In this document: positions 1-5,275 of the stretch, piece by piece | Layout: each line of letters begins with the position of its first letter | Numbering within the stretch: the stretch's first letter is position 1 | Source: an uncultured Clostridia bacterium | GTDB lineage: Bacteria; Bacillota; Clostridia; Christensenellales; Borkfalkiaceae | Reading direction: 5' to 3' | NCBI GenBank assembly: GCA_934271725.1 | Contig: CAKQSC010000071.1 | Location: 1-5,456 of the forward strand | DNA: 5,456 nt | Position numbers and translations under genes: made by a program | Notes under the pieces: model-generated | Told to the model about the DNA's origin: nothing | Seen by the model: only the letters and a program-made list of their open reading frames with translations | Database searches by the model: none

Positions 1-1690
1 CCTCAAAAATCTCCTTTGCGTAAGGCGAGGCTACCGTGCTTCCGTAATACACGCCTTTCGGTTCGTCGACGACAACGAGCGCAAGATATTTCGGGTTATC
101 CGACGGAAAAAAGCCGACAAACGAGGAAACGTATTTACCCTGCGCGATTCGTCCGTTTTCGTATTTTTGCGCCGTTCCCGTTTTTCCGCCTACGCGATAC
201 CCTTCTATATACGCCTTTTTACCGCTTCCTTTTTCAACCACGCTTTCAAGCATTTCCGCTATCATACGGGAAGCCTTTCTGCTTATCGTACGGTTTCTTA
301 CCTCGGGATTCACGATCTCGCAAACCAAACCGTCGGAAGAAGATATTTCTTTTAAAAAATGAGGCACGTAATAATAACCGCCGTTTACCGCGGAAGCCGT
401 CGCCGATGCTAATTGAAGCCCCGTGCACGCCAACGCCTGTCCGAACCCTATTCTTGCCAAATCAACGTTCTGACAATAGTTTTCGGGTATAAGCATACCG
501 CTTGCCTCGCCCGAAAAATCAACGCCCGTAACCTTGCCGTAACCAAACTTGTCCAAATAATAATACATTCTTTCTTTACCGAGTTTCATTGCAATATCTA
601 CGAAAATCGGGTTACAACTGTTGTTTAAAGCGTCGGTAAGCCTTTCTCCCGAATGTTTTCCGTTTTTATGATCGCTCCAACATTTTATCTTCTGCCCGTC
701 GATATAGCGGTATCTCGAACCGGAAAAAACGTGGTCGGGCGAATAGGCGTTACGCCCCGATAAAAACTCTTCTACGTCCGCCGACGCCGTTAATACTTTA
801 AACGTGGAACCGGGCTCGTAAATATCTACAATCAACGCGTTTCTGTTAACTTTATTCAACAGTTCGACGTCATTTCTCGGAACGTTATTAAGGTCGTAAG
901 ACGGCTTTGTGGTAGTAGCGAGTATTTCACCCGACGACGGATCCATCACGATTACCGAAACGCTTTTCGGCTCTTTTTCCGCATAAGCCTTTTCCGCCAC
1001 GCTTTCCGCTATAAGTTGTATTCTGTAATCTATCGTAAGTTTTACGTTCAATCCGTCCGTCGCGGGCACGTATTTCGGCGTACTGTTTTTTACTTCCGTT
1101 CCTATTATGTCCGTTTCGTAAAGAACTTCTCCGTTCATACCTTTAAGATATTTGTCGTAATACGCTTCGAGACCGGATTGTCCCACTCCGTCAACACCCG
1201 TAAATCCTAATATCTGACTTAAAAAATCGCCGTACGGATATATCCTTTTGTTGTCTCTCGAATAATATACGCCGTCCGGGTTTTCTTCCAGAAGTCTGTC
1301 TATTACGCTTTTTTCGACTTGCCTTGCAAGCGTAACTTCCGAAACTCTTTTTTGTAGTTTCTCATACACTCCGTCGTAATCTTTGTCCAACACTTCGCTT
1401 AACGTTTTGGCGACTTTCTCTTTTTGCTTTATTAAATTAGGGCGCGCAAACACCATATACGTGTCGTCGTTATCGGCAAGAACGACACCGTTTCTGTCAA
1501 TAATAAGCCCTCGCGAGGCTATTACGGGCAATTCTCGCGTCCACTGATCCGTCGCCTTTATTTGGAGTTCTTCGCCCCATATTACCGTAACGTAAAAAAG
1601 TCTTATGATTATGACAAAAAATAAAGAGATTATCACGCACGACAATGCGAATAATCTCTTTCGTAACAACGTTATTGAAAAATTGTTCAA
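1..1690 (-). CDS. ftsI: Class B penicillin-binding protein (FtsI/PBP2B/SpoVD type), 3' end outside window
   Basis: This is a septal or spore-cortex peptidoglycan transpeptidase, anchored in the membrane with its catalytic domain outside. The frame is open from codon 1 to the window edge (563 codons seen). A basic N-terminus (LLRKR, 8-12) precedes one membrane segment at about 13-34. The dimerisation domain begins with the R60-G61...D65-R66-N67-G68 motif. The transpeptidase domain has all three penicillin-binding motifs: S295-T-F-K298 (acylated serine and general base), S358-C-N360, and K503-T-G-T506 preceded by GG. The start is TTG at 1690, eight bases after GGAG (1702-1699) and 16 bases after the ftsL stop. 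An ATG at 1710 that overlaps that stop is out of frame. The active-site position matches SpoVD-like proteins of Firmicutes, but the C-terminus, where a PASTA domain would tell SpoVD from PBP2B/FtsI, lies outside. The family is certain; the exact paralogue is not. Confidence 0.95.
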   Translation of the reverse strand, partial: MNNFSITLLRKRLFALSCVIISLFFVIIIRLFYVTVIWGEELQIKATDQWTRELPVIASRGLIIDRNGVVLADNDDTYMVFARPNLIKQKEKVAKTLSEVLDKDYDGVYEKLQKRVSEVTLARQVEKSVIDRLLEENPDGVYYSRDNKRIYPYGDFLSQILGFTGVDGVGQSGLEAYYDKYLKGMNGEVLYETDIIGTEVKNSTPKYVPATDGLNVKLTIDYRIQLIAESVAEKAYAEKEPKSVSVIVMDPSSGEILATTTKPSYDLNNVPRNDVELLNKVNRNALIVDIYEPGSTFKVLTASADVEEFLSGRNAYSPDHVFSGSRYRYIDGQKIKCWSDHKNGKHSGERLTDALNNSCNPIFVDIAMKLGKERMYYYLDKFGYGKVTGVDFSGEASGMLIPENYCQNVDLARIGFGQALACTGLQLASATASAVNGGYYYVPHFLKEISSSDGLVCEIVNPEVRNRTISRKASRMIAEMLESVVEKGSGKKAYIEGYRVGGKTGTAQKYENGRIAQGKYVSSFVGFFPSDNPKYLALVVVDEPKGVYYGSTVASPYAKEIFE

Positions 1691-1706
1691 ATATATATCT
1701 CCGAAA

Positions 1707-2324
1707 TCATTTGATCATGCCGAATTCGGTTGCTTTTTCGGCAATCGTTTCTTCGTCGGATACGTTTTCGAGTTCGTCCATAACTTGTTCGTAAGACGTT
1801 TTCAAGGACTGATACTCGCTCGTCTTATGCTTAATCATACCGCTTAAATTACCCAAAACGGTCGTATTCAGAACGATTAAAGCCATAATCACGGTTACGG
1901 CAAACGCATACAACGCAATCATAACCTTCGCTTTTCTCGTAAGATGAAAGGCTTCTTTCTTTTCTTTTTTAATATCGCCCATCAATTCCGTGGTGCTTTC
2001 GTTTAAAAACTGCATCGTCGTGGAACTAGGTTCTATATCTTCGAGTTTTACTTCCGCCTCTTCTTTTTCGGGCGCAATTACTTCGTCCTTAACAACGTCG
2101 GTTTCGGCGTCCGCAACGCGGGCAACCGCTTCCTCACGCTCGGTAGCGATATATCTGTCGTAATTCATGATATATTCGAGATTTTTTCTTGTACGTTCCG
2201 CGTCGGAAATTGTTTCGCCGGACATAGTTCTTTCGGCAAAAGTGCTGTTTACAGCAATGTTTCTGTCTTGTTCGGTAACGTAAGTGTTTGATTTATCGCT
2301 TACTTCTCTTCTCGTCGTAATCAT
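1707..2324 (-). CDS. ftsL: FtsL-like bitopic cell division protein with long cytoplasmic tail
   Basis: This is a probable FtsL, a divisome protein that pairs with DivIC/FtsB and helps recruit and activate the septal synthase. It has 205 residues. Residues 1-130 are hydrophilic and predicted cytoplasmic, with an acidic stretch at about 62-98 and a basic, lysine-rich patch at about 118-133. One membrane helix lies at about 134-153. A coiled-coil-like segment (about 160-190) follows, then a short end, EKATEFGMIK, of the kind seen after the FtsL/DivIC coiled coil. The start ATG has GGGGAG eight bases upstream. Sequence in this family is poorly conserved, so the assignment rests on topology (in-out single pass plus extracytoplasmic coiled coil) and on its position between rsmH and the class B PBP, where ftsL normally sits. 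Typical FtsL proteins are only about 90-130 residues, so the N-terminal tail is unusually long. DivIC is a less likely alternative. Confidence 0.72.
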   Translation of the reverse strand: MITTRREVSDKSNTYVTEQDRNIAVNSTFAERTMSGETISDAERTRKNLEYIMNYDRYIATEREEAVARVADAETDVVKDEVIAPEKEEAEVKLEDIEPSSTTMQFLNESTTELMGDIKKEKKEAFHLTRKAKVMIALYAFAVTVIMALIVLNTTVLGNLSGMIKHKTSEYQSLKTSYEQVMDELENVSDEETIAEKATEFGMIK

Positions 2325-2349
2325 GTTTATCGCTCCCCATATTTTATTC

Positions 2350-2652
2350 TTATAATTTTTCCGCTATTCGTAATTTTGCGGATTTTGATCTGCTGTTTTC
2401 CGATAATTCTTTTTCGCTTGCCGTTATCGGGTGTTTTGTAAGTACGTTTATTTCTCTTTTATGCCCGCAAACGCATACGGGCAAACTTTTATCGCATATA
2501 CAGTCGGAAGCCATTTCGTTAAACGCTTGTTTTACGATTCTGTCTTCAAGCGAATGGAAAGTCAGTATAACTATTCTTCCGCCCTTTTTAAGCGATCTTG
2601 TCATTTCAAACACCGCGTTTTTCAGTCCTTCGAGTTCGCCGTTCACTTCCAT
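2350..2652 (-). CDS. rsmH: RsmH C-terminal part (second frame of a frameshifted rsmH)
   Basis: This frame carries the last third of 16S rRNA (cytosine-1402-N4)-methyltransferase. As drawn from its first ATG it has 100 residues, but homology begins upstream in the same frame, at base 2679, with SKRTFQAIR. It contains MEVNGELEG, the methyltransferase strand GGRIVILTFHSLEDRIVK (24-41), a CxC-x6-CxCG cluster (C51, C53, C60, C62) seen in many clostridial RsmH proteins, and the conserved tail TKHPITAS...NSRSKSAKLRIAEK (72-99). Joined to the upstream frame at 2679 it gives about 311 residues, the normal RsmH length. The ATG at 2652 has only a weak AGG eight bases upstream and overlaps the upstream frame's stop, so independent restart is possible but unproven. 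No internal damage is visible, so the disruption is recent or not real in the cell. The ftsL start lies 25 bases downstream. Confidence 0.85.
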   Translation of the reverse strand: MEVNGELEGLKNAVFEMTRSLKKGGRIVILTFHSLEDRIVKQAFNEMASDCICDKSLPVCVCGHKREINVLTKHPITASEKELSENSRSKSAKLRIAEKL

Positions 2653-3284
2653 GCGTATTGCCTGAAAAGTTCTTTTCGATGTCCGTCGGTTTGAAACTTT
2701 TTGGGAATGCTTGCCTCTATAATATCGTCAAGTTCACCGCAAGTTTCTATTTTTTTCTTATTTCTGTATTTAATTATATTTTCGGCAATTCTTCTAGCAA
2801 ACTTATCTTCTCCGTATTCAAAGATAATCCTTGCTAACTCACTCTCCGAATACTCGTTGACGACGTCCTTTGCCGAAAAACTTTGGCTCTGATCCATACG
2901 CATATCGAGTTTGCTTTCTCTCGCAATATAAGAAAATCCACGCGAAGAGTCATCCAATTGGAAACTAGAGACGCCAAAATCCAAAAGTATTCCGTCAACA
3001 TTGTCAACTCCGAGTCCGTTTATAATATTTTTAAAGTTTTTGTAATTATCGTTGACTAATGTATATCTGCCGTCAAACTCCGATAATCTTATTTTCGCTC
3101 TTTCAATCGCCTGTCCGTCTAAATCCGTCGCGATAAGCCTACCGTCGGGGGAACTGTTTTTCAATATCTCGTAAGAATGTCCGGCACCTCCCAACGTTCC
3201 GTCAAAATATATGCCGTCCGTTTTAAGGTTAAGCCCCTCGATACACTCTTTAAGCATTACGGGATAATGTTTCAACTCACTCAT
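2643..3284 (-). CDS. rsmH: RsmH N-terminal part, 16S rRNA C1402 N4-methyltransferase, ends early by frameshift
   Basis: RsmH (MraW) uses S-adenosylmethionine to methylate N4 of cytosine 1402 in the ribosomal P site. This frame has 213 codons. It shows the SAM-binding loop DGTLGGAGHS (28-37), the acidic ribose-binding strand ATDLD (52-56), the catalytic-region motif DFGVSSFQLD (102-111), DMRMD (127-131) and the helical insert domain GEDKFARRIAENI (158-170). Homology holds to G201-H202. The next eleven residues are out of frame and end at TGA (2643-2645), while the expected KRTFQAIR lies in the next frame. Taken alone the product lacks the last strands of the methyltransferase fold and should be inactive. 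The start ATG overlaps the mraZ stop by eight bases, with AGG eight bases upstream inside mraZ, which implies translational coupling. The family call is firm; whether the gene works is open. Confidence 0.92.
   Translation of the reverse strand: MSELKHYPVMLKECIEGLNLKTDGIYFDGTLGGAGHSYEILKNSSPDGRLIATDLDGQAIERAKIRLSEFDGRYTLVNDNYKNFKNIINGLGVDNVDGILLDFGVSSFQLDDSSRGFSYIARESKLDMRMDQSQSFSAKDVVNEYSESELARIIFEYGEDKFARRIAENIIKYRNKKKIETCGELDDIIEASIPKKFQTDGHRKELFRQYAWK
2671..2684 (-). other. Frameshift site in rsmH
   Basis: The minus strand reads GGACATCGAAAAGA. In the upstream frame this is G-H-R-K-E. In the downstream frame TCG AAA AGA gives S-K-R, which leads into TFQAIR. RsmH proteins normally read GHPAKRTFQA(I/L)R here, so the simplest ancestral text is GGA CAT CCG TCG AAA AGA, with four bases lost between short CG/TC repeats. 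A single missing base (GH-S-K-R, or R-K-R through the A4 run) also restores the frame but leaves the motif one residue short. The site is a candidate for real mutation, assembly error or minus-one recoding. Confidence 0.85.
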
Positions 3285-3708
3285 TTTCGGTTACCTGCAT
3301 AAGGTCTTGCGCAGCCGTTTCAAAATCGACGTCGTCGATATATTTCTGCCATACGTCGGCAGCCCATATCTCGTAACAATGCATATTTTTAAGTATGACT
3401 ATGTCTTTGTCGATTTTTGCCGCCGTTCTTAAATCTTGCGGAATGAGTATTCTGCCTTGATTATCTTCTTCCGCATCCCATGCATACGCCAAAAACTTTC
3501 TTACGGATTTTTGCTTTTGCGTGTCGAAAGGCGAAATCTTTTCAAAACTCTTTTTGAGTTTACTCATTTCGCTAGCAGTAAAAACGAACAAGCAACCACC
3601 GCTTCCGAGCGTAACCGTGTAGTCCGTACCGAGTTCTTCTCTGAACTTGGCAGGTATTCTCATTCTGTTTTTAGCATCCAACTGATGCCTGTAAACACGA
3701 TCGAACAC
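3277..3708 (-). CDS. mraZ: MraZ, transcriptional regulator of the dcw operon
   Basis: MraZ is a DNA-binding protein of the AbrB-like (SpoVT/MraZ) fold. It forms ring-shaped oligomers and controls its own dcw operon. The 143 residues match the usual length and contain two tandem MraZ half-domains, each with the DxxxR signature: D11-A-K-N-R15, followed by RIPAKFR, and D82-N-Q-G-R86, followed by ILIPQDLR. The start is GTG at 3708, nine bases after AAGGGG; starting here gives the canonical opening MFDRVYRHQLDAK. It is the first gene after the promoter at 3743-3771, and its stop overlaps the start of rsmH. The promoter carries three G-rich pentamers at 10-base spacing that look like its own operator, so autoregulation is likely. 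I see nothing abnormal in the protein. Confidence 0.97.
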   Translation of the reverse strand: MFDRVYRHQLDAKNRMRIPAKFREELGTDYTVTLGSGGCLFVFTASEMSKLKKSFEKISPFDTQKQKSVRKFLAYAWDAEEDNQGRILIPQDLRTAAKIDKDIVILKNMHCYEIWAADVWQKYIDDVDFETAAQDLMQVTENE

Positions 3709-3742
3709 GGTAGATTACCCCTTAACTTGGTTTGATACATAT

Positions 3743-3771
3743 AAGATAACACTAATTTTAACCACTGTCAA
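3743..3771 (-). promoter_or_regulatory. Sigma-70-type promoter of the mraZ operon
   Basis: On the minus strand a perfect -35 box TTGACA (3771-3766) is followed by a 17-base spacer and TATCTT (3748-3743, four of six matches to TATAAT). Initiation is expected near 3735, giving a leader of about 27 bases that contains the AAGGGG ribosome binding site of mraZ. No other promoter of this quality is seen between murI and mraZ. Confidence 0.8.
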
Positions 3772-3785
3772 CCCTTTTTGCCCAC
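3761..3785 (-). promoter_or_regulatory. Likely MraZ operator (three G-rich pentamers)
   Basis: The minus strand has GTGGG (3785-3781), AGGGT (3775-3771) and GTGGT (3765-3761), each separated by exactly five bases. Known MraZ sites, as in Escherichia coli, are short TGGG-type direct repeats with about five-base spacers upstream of mraZ. Here they surround the -35 box, so binding would block RNA polymerase. That these are MraZ contacts is inferred from pattern and position. Confidence 0.6.
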
Positions 3786-3845
3786 TTTTATAATTTTTTT
3801 AACCATTTTTTATAGAAAAAACCTGATTATTTTGCAAACATTTGT

Positions 3846-4556
3846 TTATTTGACCTTTAAGACCTTTTTAAAGACCGATTTATTTTTATCGGCGTCCTTT
3901 CCGATAAAAACAACCGTTCCGTTATAATTTTTATCGGGATTCAGTTCGGATATCCGTTTTTTGAAAATGGTTTTAATCTCCGCTAAACCGTCGTCTATAA
4001 CAGAATTCGGGAAACGCTTTTTTATTTCTCTCCTTACAAACGGATAATGCGTGCATGCGAGATAAACTCTGTCGTAGTCGAAAGAAAGATTTTTGAAATA
4101 CAAAGCAACGTCTAATTTTTTCAGATTTAATACGTTTCGTTCTATATCGCCGGCAAGAGCGGGCACGGAATATAAAGTATATTTGTCGGGTTGCCTTTTA
4201 AAATCGGTAAGATTCTTTATAGTATCGGGCGTTCCCGCGACAAGAACCTTTTCCCCTTTTATGCTTTCGGGCGGTTTAACGAACATAAACTCGGCAGAAT
4301 ATCGGTTTTTCAAACTTTCCCCGCACACGGTAGAAACGGTATTGCACGCTATTATAATAATGTTTGGATTATATTCGCAAAGAGTATCGAGTGAAGTATA
4401 TGCCAAACGGAAAATATCGCTTGCTTCTTTGTTGCCGTATGGCGCGTTGGAATTATCGCCCATATATATGAAATTGACGTAAGGATATGCTTTTGATAAA
4501 GTTTTTAAAAGACATAATCCCCCTATTCCTGAATCGTAAACGCCGACAGTGAACAT
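3846..4556 (-). CDS. murI: Glutamate racemase MurI (short, divergent)
   Basis: MurI interconverts L- and D-glutamate without cofactor, supplying D-glutamate for the second residue of the peptidoglycan stem peptide. The 236-residue protein shows the family motifs in order: V-Y-D8-S9-G-I-G-G (general acid/base region), GDNSNAPYG (33-41), IACNT with catalytic C71, AGTPDTIKN (107-115) and LACTHYP with catalytic C168 and H170. It is some 25-30 residues shorter than typical MurI (about 265), and the segment that usually reads PVVGVxxP is FMFVKPP here. The usual CP of the later CPxFVPLVE motif is VP (131-132), with the E kept at 139. The start ATG has GAGG six bases upstream. It lies just upstream of mraZ on the same strand but is separated by that gene's own promoter. 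Both catalytic cysteines argue for an active racemase; a related Asp/Glu racemase is less likely. Confidence 0.9.
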   Translation of the reverse strand: MFTVGVYDSGIGGLCLLKTLSKAYPYVNFIYMGDNSNAPYGNKEASDIFRLAYTSLDTLCEYNPNIIIIACNTVSTVCGESLKNRYSAEFMFVKPPESIKGEKVLVAGTPDTIKNLTDFKRQPDKYTLYSVPALAGDIERNVLNLKKLDVALYFKNLSFDYDRVYLACTHYPFVRREIKKRFPNSVIDDGLAEIKTIFKKRISELNPDKNYNGTVVFIGKDADKNKSVFKKVLKVK

Positions 4557-4582
4557 TTTTTACCTCGCTTATCATAACTGAT

Positions 4583-4610
4583 AGAATAATATATGAAATT
4601 TTTTTTACAA
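4583..4610 (-). promoter_or_regulatory. Weak candidate promoter of murI
   Basis: On the minus strand TTGTAA (4610-4605), a 16-base spacer and TATTCT (4588-4583) each match the consensus at four of six positions. Initiation near 4576 would leave a leader of about 20 bases holding the GAGG site of murI. It stands back to back with the rpsT promoter, the two -35 boxes being 15 bases apart. The DNA is very AT-rich, so chance matches are likely. Confidence 0.4.
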
Positions 4611-4625
4611 AAACACCTAAATCAG

Positions 4626-4654
4626 TTGTAAATATATTCGATTTGTGCTAAAAT
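4626..4654 (+). promoter_or_regulatory. Promoter of rpsT with extended -10
   Basis: TTGTAA (4626-4631, four of six) is followed by a 17-base spacer and TAAAAT (4649-4654, five of six), preceded by TG one base away (4646-4647), an extended -10. Initiation is expected near 4661, leaving about 28 bases of leader with the GGAG site of rpsT. This fits strong expression of a ribosomal protein gene. Confidence 0.75.
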
Positions 4655-4688
4655 AATCGGGTAACTAAAACAAAAGGAGTATATTACC

Positions 4689-4961
4689 GTGCCAAATATT
4701 AAATCAGCAAAGAAGAGAGTTCTCGTTGAAAACAAAAAGCAAGAAGAAAATAAGATGATTAAGACGCAGGTAAAGACCGCTATAAAGAATGTTGTCGCGT
4801 TGGTTAACGCAGGCGATATCGAAGGCGCGGAAAAAGCCCTTCCCGTAGCGTACGGCGTCATCGACTCTGCTTATTTGAAAGGCATTCTCAAAAAGAATAC
4901 CGCGGCGAACAAGAAAAGCGGAATTGCGAAACTCGTTGCAAAAGCAAAAGAAAATAAGTAA
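4689..4961 (+). CDS. rpsT: 30S ribosomal protein bS20
   Basis: bS20 is an early-binding protein of the 30S body that contacts 16S rRNA helices. The 90-residue product has the typical length and family composition: the start MPNIKSAKKRV, a long basic helix rich in lysine (8-32), the KTAIKNV block (29-35), the mid-region VNAGDIEGAEKAL and the end KKNTAANKKSGIAKLVAK, which is the conserved GxxKKNxAARKKSRL-type tail. The start is GTG at 4689, nine bases after GGAG; it gives exactly the family N-terminus. It is transcribed divergently from murI and followed by a hairpin and a tRNA-Ser gene on the same strand. Regulation is probably by its promoter alone; I see no obvious autoregulatory leader in the short 5' region. 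Confidence 0.97.
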   Translation: MPNIKSAKKRVLVENKKQEENKMIKTQVKTAIKNVVALVNAGDIEGAEKALPVAYGVIDSAYLKGILKKNTAANKKSGIAKLVAKAKENK

Positions 4962-4964
4962 GTT

Positions 4965-4995
4965 AAAAAGGCGTAAGTGATTACGCCTTAATTTA
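4965..4995 (+). terminator. Hairpin after rpsT, weak forward terminator
   Basis: The arms AAGGCGTAA (4968-4976) and TTACGCCTT (4981-4989) form a perfect nine-base-pair stem with loop GTGA. The plus-strand tail AATTTAT is a poor U-tract, while on the minus strand the stem is followed by TTTTT. It may therefore stop forward transcription only partly, and could stop antisense transcription coming from the right. Confidence 0.65.
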
Positions 4996-4999
4996 TGTT

Positions 5000-5087
5000 G
5001 GAAAGTTGGCCGAGCGGTTGAAGGCACCGGTCTTGAAAACCGGCATACCGAGAGGTATCTGGGGTTCGAATCCCTAACTTTCCGCCA
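5000..5087 (+). tRNA. tRNA-Ser (anticodon UGA), CCA encoded
   Basis: This tRNA reads UCA (and by wobble other UCN) serine codons. The acceptor arms GGAAAGT (5000-5006) and ACTTTCC (5077-5083) pair perfectly, followed by discriminator G5084 and encoded CCA (5085-5087). The anticodon stem CCGGT/ACCGG (5027-5031, 5039-5043) encloses loop CTTGAAA with TGA at 5034-5036. The long variable arm, stem ATACC/GGTAT (5045-5049, 5054-5058), is the class II feature expected for serine. The T-arm loop is TTCGAAT (5065-5071). It begins ten bases after the hairpin following rpsT, so there is no room for its own promoter in that gap; co-transcription with rpsT is likely. Confidence 0.98.
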
Positions 5088-5094
5088 ACGCCCG

Positions 5095-5124
5095 AAAAGA
5101 CGAACACCTGTTGTTCGTTTTTTT
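5095..5124 (+). terminator. Intrinsic terminator after tRNA-Ser
   Basis: ACGAACA (5100-5106) pairs with TGTTCGT (5112-5118) across loop CCTGT, and a T-run follows (5118-5124). The A-rich bases before the stem can extend the pairing. It is the natural end of the rpsT-tRNA-Ser transcript. Its arms recur almost exactly at 5276-5306. Confidence 0.85.
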
Positions 5125-5147
5125 GTTATAGGAAAGTTAGTCGTGAG

Positions 5148-5166
5148 AACCCCACTTCGGGGTTCG
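5148..5166 (+). other. GC-rich hairpin of unknown role
   Basis: GAACCCC (5148-5154) pairs with GGGGTTC (5159-5165) around a four-base loop, ACTT plus the adjoining C. It lacks a proper T-run (GGTCGTCTTT follows), so it is not a clear terminator. The 3' arm GGGGTTCG matches the start of the T-arm of the nearby tRNA-Ser. Confidence 0.45.
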
Positions 5167-5187
5167 GTCGTCTTTGACAGGCTTCCT

Positions 5188-5214
5188 TTGACGGACAAAG
5201 TCCTGCCATATAAT
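5188..5214 (+). promoter_or_regulatory. Candidate promoter upstream of an 11-codon ORF
   Basis: A perfect TATAAT (5209-5214) has TTGACG (5188-5193, five of six) upstream, but the 15-base spacer is shorter than the ideal 17. An inverted repeat CTTTG...CAAAG (5186-5200) overlaps the -35 box and could be an operator or a chance match. Initiation near 5221 would place the small ORF's ribosome site at the very 5' end. Confidence 0.4.
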
Positions 5215-5233
5215 ATATATAAGGGATTAAAAA

Positions 5234-5269
5234 ATGAATAACGTAAAAGGAGCAATGCTAATTAAATAA
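5234..5269 (+). CDS. Possible small ORF, 11 residues (MNNVKGAMLIK)
   Basis: An ATG at 5234 lies eight bases after AAGGG (5221-5225). The 11 codons end with TAA at 5267-5269, six bases before the arms of a strong hairpin terminator. The layout promoter-SD-ORF-terminator is compact and complete, but the peptide resembles nothing I recognise and has no obvious membrane helix. It could be a leader peptide, a small protein, the remnant start of a deleted gene, or chance. Nothing known supports translation. Confidence 0.25.
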   Translation: MNNVKGAMLIK

Positions 5270-5275
5270 TCGTTA

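Noticed and set aside
16..628. Plus-strand ORFs over the left end
   Set aside because: They are shadows of the class B PBP on the minus strand, which has all its catalytic motifs in one open frame.
1687..1710. ATG at 1710 overlapping the ftsL stop (ATGA) as PBP start
   Set aside because: Its frame meets TGA after seven codons and is not the PBP frame; TTG at 1690 with GGAG at proper distance fits.
1605..1847. Plus-strand ORF across the PBP/ftsL junction
   Set aside because: It overlaps two minus-strand genes of a clear operon and has no family resemblance.
2431..2892. Plus-strand ORFs opposite rsmH
   Set aside because: They are composition shadows of the minus-strand gene, without ribosome sites or known motifs.
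3800..3845. Terminator between murI and mraZ
   Set aside because: Only an all-A/T pairing (TTTTTT-ATAG-AAAAAA) and no GC stem are present; no convincing terminator, so some read-through into the dcw operon is possible.
4093..4482. Plus-strand ORFs opposite murI
   Set aside because: MurI on the minus strand has the full motif set; these lack any sign of coding.
4704..5255. Long minus-strand ORF across rpsT and tRNA-Ser, including a VRDSNPR stretch
   Set aside because: It is antisense to bS20 and to the tRNA; RDSNPR-type text is the known artefact of translating the complement of a tRNA. No Shine-Dalgarno and no own homology.
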